Assembly: GCA_900543345.1 (NCBI GenBank)
Contig: UQRJ01000103.1
Coordinates: forward strand, 1-8,928
Direction of reading: 5' to 3'
Origin: an uncultured Sporolactobacillus sp.
GTDB taxonomy: Bacteria > Bacillota > Bacilli > Bacillales > Sporolactobacillaceae
Length of the DNA stretch: 8,928 nucleotides
The translations under genes were made by a program, and so were the position numbers. Of the stretch, positions 1-5,977 are shown in pieces (the first letter of the stretch is position 1; each line of letters begins with the position of its first letter). The notes beneath the pieces were generated by a model. That model had not been told where the DNA came from. It searched no databases and saw only the letters and a program-made list of their open reading frames with translations.

Positions 1-32
1 CGTCGGCAGCGTCAGATGTGTATAAGAGACAG
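1..32 (+). other. Nextera/Tn5 read-1 adapter (artificial)
   Basis: The first 32 bases are the Nextera read-1 adapter lacking its first T. Positions 1-13 are the primer part and 14-32 are the 19-bp Tn5 mosaic end AGATGTGTATAAGAGACAG. This is library sequence left in the assembly. The genome begins at 33, inside a CRISPR spacer. The reverse complement of the same adapter closes the contig on the right. Confidence 0.98.
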
Positions 33-556
33 CTTTATGACGCATCCATAGTTTTGATCTTACCTATGAGGAATTGAAACAAAAATCCAATACTGTAATC
101 TTAAATTTTACAGTTGTTTTGATCTTACCTATGAGGAATTGAAACATGATTGGAAGATGATCGGCGGGCGTCTGTCGCTGTGGGTTTTGATCTTACCTAT
201 GAGGAATTGAAACCCATCCGCATCGGTTACCTTGTCCAAGACCCGCATCTGTTTTGATCTTACCTATGAGGAATTGAAACCTGTTGAGAGGCAAGCTAAG
301 CGTAGTAGCCTTCGCGTTTTGATCTTACCTATGAGGAATTGAAACCGGGGCGGCTGTCATATCGCTGCTGCTTACCGCCCTGTTTTGATCTTACCTATGA
401 GGAATTGAAACTACTATCATATCTCATATATGCTCTCATATGGCGTCGTTTTGATCTTACCTATGAGGAATTGAAACCAACTTCAGAACGACGTATACGG
501 TACAGAGTGGCAGAGTTTTGATCTTACCTATGAGGAATTGAAACAGCCTATGAAAT

Positions 557-580
557 GGGTGATAATATCCGTTATCACCC
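557..580 (+). repeat. Perfect 9-bp inverted repeat inside spacer 8
   Basis: Spacer 8 (545-580) contains GGGTGATAA at 557-565 and its exact reverse complement TTATCACCC at 572-580, separated by six bases. The right arm ends exactly at the next repeat, whose first bases are GTTTT. In the pre-crRNA this could form a stable hairpin. The element came from the invader; there it may have been an operator or a terminator stem. Confidence 0.85.
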
Positions 581-1314
581 GTTTTGATCTTACCTATGAG
601 GAATTGAAACCCGAGCTAACGGCTAGACCGCCGATTAATAAACATCGTTTTGATCTTACCTATGAGGAATTGAAACCAGAGATCATAGAACTTCACCCGA
701 CGGAATGGCGGAAGTTTTGATCTTACCTATGAGGAATTGAAACATAATCCAACTAAGTAAACCACTGTAAGAATAAGTGGGTTTTGATCTTACCTATGAG
801 GAATTGAAACTATCATACTATATATAGACGCACATGTATCGCATCCGTTTTGATCTTACCTATGAGGAATTGAAACATCGTAGTCAATCCATCCGTTTTC
901 TTTCATCATCTCAGTTTTGATCTTACCTATGAGGAATTGAAACCAAGTTCGCAGATAGCCCACATAAAGGAGAAAAAGTTTGTTTTGATCTTACCTATGA
1001 GGAATTGAAACTTAATTAGGGTAATCCGCCGCACTGATGTGATCACGGAGTTTTGATCTTACCTATGAGGAATTGAAACTGATAACTATGCAATTTCCAA
1101 GAATTGGGGATGCTGGTTTTGATCTTACCTATGAGGAATTGAAACCTCTAGGAGGCAATAAAATGATTGAAGACATTAAAAGTTTTGATCTTACCTATGA
1201 GGAATTGAAACTAATGCTTTTTCCCGGCAACGGTTATCCACGCGCGAGTTTTGATCTTACCTATGAGGAATTGAAACGGCTTTGAAAGGCGTCGACGGTT
1301 AAGACAGACCAAAA

Positions 1315-1344
1315 GTTTTGATTTTATCTATGAGAAATTGTTTC
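1315..1344 (+). repeat. Degenerate terminal CRISPR repeat
   Basis: This copy differs from the consensus at six of 30 positions: C to T at 9 and 13, G to A at 21, and AAA to TTT at 27-29, so it ends GTTTC instead of GAAAC. It follows spacer 19 (1278-1314). Loss of consensus in the last repeat is the usual mark of the leader-distal end. The changed end destroys the ATTGAAAC handle and creates a small AGAAA-TTG-TTTCT hairpin. Confidence 0.9.
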
Positions 1345-1372
1345 TATTAAAGTAAAGAAAAACTTTTGCATG

Positions 1373-1405
1373 GTTTTTGATCTTGCTTATTTAGGATTTG
1401 AAAGC
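1373..1405 (+). repeat. Decayed CRISPR repeat relic beyond the array end
   Basis: This stretch aligns with the repeat over its whole length when three single-base insertions are allowed: GTTTT(T)GATCTT is intact, then GCTTAT replaces ACCTAT, followed by AGGA, TTTGAAA and a final C. Unlike the terminal repeat at 1315, it keeps the TTGAAA part. It lies 28 bp past that repeat, shorter than a normal spacer. It is most simply read as a remnant of an older repeat-spacer unit; a small crRNA-like element is a less likely alternative. Confidence 0.7.
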
Positions 1406-1486
1406 TATTATTTTTCTCCACCATTAAATTATTGCTGAGATTGATGATGAGGCGATTAAAAGTACGATGGTTATGTTAATAAAAAA

Positions 1487-1514
1487 TTTTTAATTTTTAA
1501 CAAATAGGTATAAT
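1487..1514 (+). promoter_or_regulatory. Probable sigma-A promoter of the cas operon
   Basis: A perfect -10 box TATAAT is at 1509-1514. The best -35 candidate is TTTTTA at 1487-1492, 16 bp upstream; it is a poor match to TTGACA. The A/T tract around 1481-1500 could act as an UP-like element. Transcription would start near 1520, leaving a leader of about 30 nt before cas6. The -10 is clear, the -35 is a guess. Confidence 0.6.
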
Positions 1515-1536
1515 ATAAAGTTATAATAATAAAGAG

Positions 1537-1542
1537 AGGAGG
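1537..1542 (+). promoter_or_regulatory. Ribosome binding site of cas6 (selects a TTG start)
   Basis: AGGAGG, within a longer GAGAGGAGG, lies 8 nt before the TTG at 1551. This perfect Shine-Dalgarno sequence at ideal spacing is the reason for choosing TTG as the cas6 start. Confidence 0.88.
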
Positions 1543-1550
1543 AAAATTCT

Positions 1551-2342
1551 TTGCGCCTGAAGATTAAGTTTCGACCACATCCTGATCAGGAAAAAATCAT
1601 TGTTCCTATTCATTATCAATCTTTACTTCAGGGAATCATTTACCACTCACTTGACGAAGACCCTGCATTTCAGAAGTTTGTCCATAATCGTGGCTTTATA
1701 AATGATCGGCGCAAATTTAAACTGTTTACGTTCAGCCGTTTATTTGGCCACGCTTACTATGATCGACAGACGCATCAGTTGATCTTTCACGATACTGTTT
1801 TTTGGTATGTTGGGTCAGTGCTTCCACAATTGATTCATTCACTGGGTGATCGGTTGTTGCTCAGTGATGGTATTCGATTAGGGAATCAGATTGTAATGAT
1901 AGATAGCGTAGCCTATGAAAAGCTTCCTCAATTTAAGACAAATGTGTTGTCGATTCAAATGTTATCGCCGATCGTTGTTTACTCGACAATCGAAAAAACG
2001 GATGGGGGACGGCTGACTCATTTTTTTGGCCCACATGATGAGGCGTTCAGACAATTGGTGTTGAAAAATTGCTTGCGAAAATATGAAGCGTATTACGGCG
2101 AACCCTACCAAGACGAACTCGATTTTCATCCACTTCGTGTTGTACGAGGAGATAAAGTGGTTACCGCTTATCGGGAAACAATCATCAATGCGTGGAACGG
2201 TACTTATCGATTGCGAGCCAATCGTAAAATGCTTAATTTTCTATATGAAGCGGGAATCGCCGGGAAAAATAGCCAGGGATTCGGTATGTTTACCGTCGTG
2301 GCTGGGGGAGGCGAATTGCATGCTCACGGAGTCGGTCATTGA
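1551..2342 (+). CDS. cas6: CRISPR-associated endoribonuclease Cas6
   Basis: This 263-residue protein should cut the array transcript within each repeat, leaving mature crRNAs with an AUUGAAAC 5' handle. It has the Cas6 RAMP layout: an N-terminal ferredoxin-like half and, near the C-terminus, the glycine-rich loop AGIAGKNSQGFGMF (about 234-247). By comparison with archaeal Cas6, the catalytic set is plausibly Tyr31, His45 (in FVHNRGF) and Lys57 (in FKLFTFS); I infer these from position and motif. The TTG start is fixed by the AGGAGG at 1537, and the length is normal for the family. It is the first gene of the operon, and its last 23 bp overlap the start of cas8b, whose ribosome binding site lies inside cas6. 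The final 13 residues (glycine/histidine-rich, after the core fold) look dispensable and appear constrained mainly by that overlap. Confidence 0.95.
   Translation: MRLKIKFRPHPDQEKIIVPIHYQSLLQGIIYHSLDEDPAFQKFVHNRGFINDRRKFKLFTFSRLFGHAYYDRQTHQLIFHDTVFWYVGSVLPQLIHSLGDRLLLSDGIRLGNQIVMIDSVAYEKLPQFKTNVLSIQMLSPIVVYSTIEKTDGGRLTHFFGPHDEAFRQLVLKNCLRKYEAYYGEPYQDELDFHPLRVVRGDKVVTAYRETIINAWNGTYRLRANRKMLNFLYEAGIAGKNSQGFGMFTVVAGGGELHAHGVGH
2304..2311 (+). promoter_or_regulatory. Ribosome binding site of cas8b inside cas6
   Basis: GGGGGAGG lies 8 nt before the ATG at 2320. It decides the cas8b start, because the reading frame is open much further upstream (to an ATG at 2083) but has no such signal there. Confidence 0.8.
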
Positions 2343-4329
2343 AATAGGTCGGCCAATTGTTACTAGCGATCTTCCGAATGAACAACGTATTCGTTGGTTG
2401 ACCGATAGTGACGATCAGAAGTGTAAAAATTTTTTTCAAAACATTTTGATAGTGGAAGTTAAAGCTGGCTCTTCAGCCTTTCATTTTGTGAATTTTAACG
2501 AACCGTCTTCTATTGGCAGTCGCCGTAACAGTGCATTCCCGGTCGCACTTCCCAACGGCGGAAATCCGCTTCATGCTCAAGGTGTTTATCCCCTACCTTG
2601 CTATCTAATGTACGATCGACATATTAAAGCAATGAACCAACCGACATTTGTTGCTGAAAAAATTATTTCACCACGATTAAAAAATACGATTGCTTATCGA
2701 TCAAAATCAGCAGAAATGCGTATGGCTATTGCATCAACTGTTGCTCAAGAACTGGCTCGTCATTACAGCAATTTTATTGCGACGGATAAGTCAAAGCAAC
2801 TGGGCATTCTTTATATTATCGATCATAGTTTGCCGCTTTTTATATCCTTGCCTCAACGTGAGAATACCGACCATTTGTTATGGATTTGTGAGAGTACCCT
2901 CGTTAAGGGTGAACAGATTTTCCTGAATATTGATCAGGCGCTGCCGGCAATTATTGAAAGCCGCTTTTCCGAGGCTAAGATCCTTGGCGATCAAAAAAAT
3001 GCCGTTTCGACATTCAGTAATCAAAGAGAAGCCGAGGTGGTCTCGGTTTATAATAAATCGTGGCTTTGGCTGTCACCGACTTGGGAGCTGCCCCGTTCTA
3101 TTTATTGGGGAGAGAAAGAATGGACGAGGGGCATTAAGATCGATAAGAAAAACTATGAAGCTTTTTTATATGGGGCTCAATTTCTTAAACAAATTACGGT
3201 GGCCATTCGGCCCGGCCTGCTGAAGGAAATGTTTGCACCGATTACGAGTGTCGAAGCGAAAAGGAATATGCGGGTAAGCAGTTTTGAAAGCGTTTACGGT
3301 GTTCCTTTGGTTCTTCCTTTATTGAAAGGCGATTCGCAGCAACTTTATGAAAAATATCGCCGTATTCTCAAAAGAGATTCACAGGCAGACGATTTGCAGT
3401 TGGAAATTATTGCGGGTATCGATCGTATGATACCGAAAATGAGTAATGCTCATCGTTTAGCGCTGCTATATTATTCCGGCGATTTATCACGGGGAAATAT
3501 TCATATTCGCATGATGATTAACGATATTATTCCGTCCGTTGCTTCAGCCGTTCAACACATTATCAAAGCCATCAATGCCTCTGATTGGTGGGAAATTAAT
3601 CGTTACCTCAGTAATTCGAATATCGACAAAATCGATTATCGTGTCCGAACGCTCCCTTCCCTATTAGCAAATGCTTTCGGTCCCGGTTATTTATGGCAAT
3701 CTTTTCAATCGATTTTACATAAGGAAGGGTTTAATGTTAATCGATTGTATCGGGCAACCGTCGAGAAGTTGAACGCACTGGCCAATAAAGAAGATCATTG
3801 GGGCATGGTTCATGAACTAGCGTTTCATCTGATGTTTCTGGCTTTTAAACGCGACTATGATCGATCAATTATGCAACAAGAGGGAGTGGATAGCTTGAAT
3901 CGATGGCAGAATTTGCAGCAGGCATATCATCATGGTGAATTGACGACCGATGCATTAAACCAGGCAGATGCGCTTGGCTATGCGACTGGATTATTGCTGA
4001 AACAATTTGCCAATTCTTATCAACGGAAAACCGGTAATGATTTTATTAAGAAAAAAGTGATGAAATTTGGCAGTAAGCTGACACCGGATCGTGTATGGAA
4101 AAATGGTGTGCTGGTTTGCGAGGAGCTAAAAGAGCAATGGGATATGGGGCTGGCCGGTAATTTCTACCCGATGCTTGGCATTGTGCTTGCCTCATTGGTC
4201 GATGCCAATGAACGAGGAATCCTGGGTAAAGATCGGGATATTTTTATGACAGCTTTTTGGGCGGGCTTTCTCACATATAAAAAGCTTGATGAAACAAAGA
4301 ATTACGAGGGGGAAAAAACCAATGGTTAA
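2320..4329 (+). CDS. cas8b: Type I-B Cascade large subunit Cas8b (Csh1/TM1802-like)
   Basis: This 669-residue protein is the large subunit of type I-B Cascade, expected to recognise the PAM and help recruit Cas3. Cas8 proteins diverge strongly, so the call rests on position between cas6 and cas7, on size, and on blocks that recall the TM1802/Csh1 group, such as the central region around RLALLYYSGD...IRMMINDIIPS. Only four scattered cysteines are obvious and no CxxC pair, so the zinc finger of some Cas8b proteins seems absent. The ATG at 2320 is chosen for its GGGGGAGG at 2304. An upstream in-frame ATG at 2083 lies deep in cas6 without a ribosome binding site. The gene overlaps cas6 by 23 bp and cas7 by 8 bp, suggesting translational coupling. 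The last about 144 residues are alpha-helical in character and probably double as the small subunit Cas11b. Confidence 0.9.
   Translation: MLTESVIEIGRPIVTSDLPNEQRIRWLTDSDDQKCKNFFQNILIVEVKAGSSAFHFVNFNEPSSIGSRRNSAFPVALPNGGNPLHAQGVYPLPCYLMYDRHIKAMNQPTFVAEKIISPRLKNTIAYRSKSAEMRMAIASTVAQELARHYSNFIATDKSKQLGILYIIDHSLPLFISLPQRENTDHLLWICESTLVKGEQIFLNIDQALPAIIESRFSEAKILGDQKNAVSTFSNQREAEVVSVYNKSWLWLSPTWELPRSIYWGEKEWTRGIKIDKKNYEAFLYGAQFLKQITVAIRPGLLKEMFAPITSVEAKRNMRVSSFESVYGVPLVLPLLKGDSQQLYEKYRRILKRDSQADDLQLEIIAGIDRMIPKMSNAHRLALLYYSGDLSRGNIHIRMMINDIIPSVASAVQHIIKAINASDWWEINRYLSNSNIDKIDYRVRTLPSLLANAFGPGYLWQSFQSILHKEGFNVNRLYRATVEKLNALANKEDHWGMVHELAFHLMFLAFKRDYDRSIMQQEGVDSLNRWQNLQQAYHHGELTTDALNQADALGYATGLLLKQFANSYQRKTGNDFIKKKVMKFGSKLTPDRVWKNGVLVCEELKEQWDMGLAGNFYPMLGIVLASLVDANERGILGKDRDIFMTAFWAGFLTYKKLDETKNYEGEKTNG
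3881..3886 (+). promoter_or_regulatory. Candidate internal ribosome binding site within cas8b
   Basis: AGGGAG, within AAGAGGGAGTGG, lies 8 nt before an in-frame TTG at 3895. Strength and spacing match the genuine gene starts of this operon. It falls where the small-subunit part of Cas8b should begin. Confidence 0.5.
3895..4329 (+). CDS. cas11b: Candidate Cas11b small subunit from an internal start in cas8b
   Basis: In several type I-B, I-C and I-D systems the small Cascade subunit Cas11 is made by internal translation of the 3' end of the cas8 or cas10d gene. Here an in-frame TTG at 3895 (Cas8b codon 526) follows AGGGAG by 8 nt and would give a 144-residue protein, within the usual Cas11 size. 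Its sequence looks helical (for example ADALGYATGLLLKQFANSY and YPMLGIVLASLVDANERG), as Cas11 is. No separate cas11 gene is present elsewhere in the window, so an internal product is expected. A GTG at 3886 is a less likely start because it overlaps the ribosome binding site. The product is an inference; the site is visible in the sequence. Confidence 0.5.
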   Translation: MNRWQNLQQAYHHGELTTDALNQADALGYATGLLLKQFANSYQRKTGNDFIKKKVMKFGSKLTPDRVWKNGVLVCEELKEQWDMGLAGNFYPMLGIVLASLVDANERGILGKDRDIFMTAFWAGFLTYKKLDETKNYEGEKTNG

Positions 4330-5278
4330 TAGTGGCGAATTGCTGTTTCTAAAATCGGTTAAAGACGGCATACCGAACCGAGATCCCTTACAGGATAGCG
4401 ATGCTCGACGTATTTTTCCTGAAGAAGACGGTCGAATATCATTGAGCGATGTGAGCATTAAGCGGGATGTCCGCGATTATGTCCTTGCTCAGCAACCGGA
4501 TGGAGGGCCAAACAAAGACAACTTCATTTTTGTTCAGCAGATTATAAATGAAAAGGGAAAACTTTTGGGCCGTAAAAGTTTAGCTGAAAAGATAGCCGCC
4601 GCTGTCGGTAAAGAAAACGAAGCAAAAAAAGCAATGAAATCAATTTTACGGCAACATAGTTTTGACGTACGTACTTTCGGCGTTGTCTACTCGGTGCAAG
4701 GTACTAATTTCAATCTAACCGGGCCGGTGCAATTTGGCTGGGCCCATTCACTGCATCCGGTAGATAGTCAGTACGTGCAAGGGACCGTCGTCATGCCAAG
4801 TGCCGATGCAACCGGAGATCAAGAGGGAAAAACGCAAGGCACGATTTGGACGACTTACATTGTCCCCTTTGCAATTTTTGCCATGCCAGCCGTTATTAAT
4901 GCCAAAAATGCTGAATTAAGTGGGATGACTGAGGCTGATCAGGAATTACTATTAAAAGCACTGTGGCAGGGAACGCAGTTTCGTCAGGCTCGAGGGCGCG
5001 GTCAGCAACAACCACTGCTTCTCATTCATGTCGAATACTCGGATCCATTTTTTCGAATCGGTTATCTTGAGGACCTCATTCGGTTAATTCCTGACGCCGA
5101 TGAATTTCGTAAGACTGGGAACAAACCCGCTTCATTGAAAGATGTCGGCATTGATGTGCGTCCACTCTTGGAAACCTTAGAGCGTTTCTCGGATAAGATA
5201 GCGCGCTGCCGCATTTGGCATCATCCGACGCTACGGGTTGAAGGCAATATTCAGCCATATGAACAACCGTTCAAGTAA
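4322..5278 (+). CDS. cas7: Type I-B Cascade backbone subunit Cas7 (Csh2)
   Basis: This 318-residue protein is the crRNA-binding backbone of Cascade; several copies would coat the spacer part of the crRNA. It is recognisable as Csh2 by the N-terminal blocks NRDPL (19-23) and SDVSIKRDVRDY (42-53), the GPVQFGWAHSL block at 134-144, and the C-terminal LLLIHVEYSDP segment. The first block normally reads close to NGDP, so Arg20 is a small variation. The ATG at 4322 follows GAGGGGG (4306-4312) by 9 nt; an upstream in-frame ATG at 4286 lacks such a site. The start overlaps the cas8b stop in ATGGTTAA (8 bp), typical of translational coupling. Length is close to the usual 290-320 residues. Confidence 0.95.
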   Translation: MVNSGELLFLKSVKDGIPNRDPLQDSDARRIFPEEDGRISLSDVSIKRDVRDYVLAQQPDGGPNKDNFIFVQQIINEKGKLLGRKSLAEKIAAAVGKENEAKKAMKSILRQHSFDVRTFGVVYSVQGTNFNLTGPVQFGWAHSLHPVDSQYVQGTVVMPSADATGDQEGKTQGTIWTTYIVPFAIFAMPAVINAKNAELSGMTEADQELLLKALWQGTQFRQARGRGQQQPLLLIHVEYSDPFFRIGYLEDLIRLIPDADEFRKTGNKPASLKDVGIDVRPLLETLERFSDKIARCRIWHHPTLRVEGNIQPYEQPFK

Positions 5279-5290
5279 GGTGTGATTGGT

Positions 5291-5977
5291 ATGAAAGCTG
5301 TAAGTTTTACAGTAAAAGGAACCATTGCTCACTTTCGCCGGCCGGATACGACTGCTACGCAGCTGACGTATCCCTTTATCACACCGACAGCCGCAAAAGG
5401 TTTAGTCGGTGCTATCCTGGGCATTACCGATTTCGTGACCCACGATAAAGTGGCCATTGCATTGCTTCATCCCGTCCGAACAACAGCGCAACAACTCTCA
5501 ATGCTCGGGAAGGATAACGGTAGAACTTTCAATCGTCCAACGACGATTGAACTATTGGTCAATCCTGCTTACCGCATTTATTACGTGGGTGACGAACATG
5601 TTGATGAACTTGCGAAACGGTTGTTACATAGGGAAGCCGTCTATCCAACGTATCTTGGCTCCGGCTATGCTTTGACATTCCCACTGTTCGGTGCTTTTTA
5701 TGAAAGCGTTCAACCGCTGCCACAGCAGGTGGATCAGGTTCAGACACGTACGGTCATTCCTGTACATTTTGTGAAGCAGTTGATCTTTGCTGAGAATGAA
5801 TATTTAAGCCGAGCAAATGGTTTTATGCAGAACTACCTTGGCCAACGAAATTTTGAAAAATCACTCTCGTTCTTATATGAACGAACAGGGTGCGAAATAA
5901 CCTTTATTCCCGATGATGCGGTTTGGGAAGCAAAGGGTGTTGTTCGGGCAGGAGATGAATATCTATGTCTGACGTAA
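5291..5977 (+). CDS. cas5: Type I-B Cascade subunit Cas5
   Basis: This 228-residue RAMP protein should hold the 5' handle of the crRNA and cap the Cas7 backbone. Its N-terminus, reading MKAVSFTVKGTIAHFRRPDT followed by TYPFITPTAAKGLVGAILGI, is the characteristic Cas5 start, including the conserved HFR and the TP-AxxGLxGAILG loop. The ATG at 5291 is preferred to the in-frame GTG at 5282, because the ribosome binding site AAGGTG (5277-5282) sits 8 nt before the ATG and overlaps the GTG. The gene starts 12 bp after the cas7 stop and overlaps cas3 by 13 bp. Type I-B Cas5 is normally not the processing nuclease; Cas6 is encoded separately here. Confidence 0.95.
   Translation: MKAVSFTVKGTIAHFRRPDTTATQLTYPFITPTAAKGLVGAILGITDFVTHDKVAIALLHPVRTTAQQLSMLGKDNGRTFNRPTTIELLVNPAYRIYYVGDEHVDELAKRLLHREAVYPTYLGSGYALTFPLFGAFYESVQPLPQQVDQVQTRTVIPVHFVKQLIFAENEYLSRANGFMQNYLGQRNFEKSLSFLYERTGCEITFIPDDAVWEAKGVVRAGDEYLCLT

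Larger units (their letters stand above)
33..1344 (+). CRISPR. Type I-B CRISPR array, 20 repeats, 19 full spacers, leader end missing
   Basis: A 30-bp repeat starting GTTTTGATCTTACC and ending GGAATTGAAAC occurs 19 times without a mismatch, starting at 51, 116, 184, 251, 316, 382, 448, 515, 581, 647, 714, 781, 847, 914, 982, 1050, 1116, 1182 and 1248. A 20th, degenerate copy is at 1315-1344. The 19 complete spacers are 35-38 bp; 33-50 is the 18-bp remainder of a spacer cut by the contig end. The last eight repeat bases, ATTGAAAC, are the usual type I-B crRNA 5' handle, so the array is transcribed on the plus strand. The repeat has only a tiny dyad (CCT-ATG-AGG), as expected for a weakly structured I-B repeat processed by Cas6. 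The degenerate repeat on the right marks the old trailer end, so the leader and newest spacers lie left of the window. No two spacers look alike. The array sits directly upstream of a co-oriented I-B cas operon. Confidence 0.98.
1406..1550 (+). promoter_or_regulatory. Array-to-cas intergenic region with promoter and cas6 leader
   Basis: This non-coding, strongly AT-rich stretch separates the array from cas6. From left to right it holds a pyrimidine run (1411-1419, TTTTTCTCC), an unassigned part, an A/T tract at 1481-1500, a sigma-A type promoter, and the cas6 ribosome binding site. I see no convincing intrinsic terminator for the array transcript, so some read-through into the cas operon is possible. 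Confidence 0.6.

Noticed and set aside
1..32. Tn5/IS50 transposon ends flanking the locus
   Set aside because: The 19-bp mosaic ends are joined to the Nextera primer sequence, so they come from library preparation and not from a natural transposon.
1039..1046. GTGATCAC palindrome in spacer 15
   Set aside because: An 8-bp palindrome is too short to mean much in about 700 bp of spacer sequence.
339..1285. Short open reading frames across the array (339-521, 538-720, 1073-1285) repeating FDLTYEELK
   Set aside because: They are translations of the CRISPR repeat, which is open in one frame; the repeated peptide mirrors the repeat and no ribosome binding site or protein-like content is present.
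1310..1368. Inverted repeat CAAAAGTTTT / AAAACTTTTG as an array terminator
   Set aside because: The arms are nearly all A/T and almost self-palindromic, with a wide gap and no GC-rich stem or following T run in the right place.
1345..1372. Relic spacer after the terminal repeat as a guide against the cas6 leader
   Set aside because: Similarity to the 1531-1555 region needs several gaps and rests on A/T runs.
1434..1462. Possible third decayed repeat (GATGAGGCGATTAAAAG)
   Set aside because: Only the right half resembles the repeat tail, with a gap and mismatches; in AT-rich DNA this can be chance, though the spacing of about 59 bp from the previous relic is suggestive.
2083..2319. Longer cas8b starting at an ATG at 2083
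   Set aside because: It would overlap cas6 by 260 bp, has no ribosome binding site, and the added residues are a frame shadow of cas6. The ATG at 2320 has GGGGGAGG at ideal spacing.
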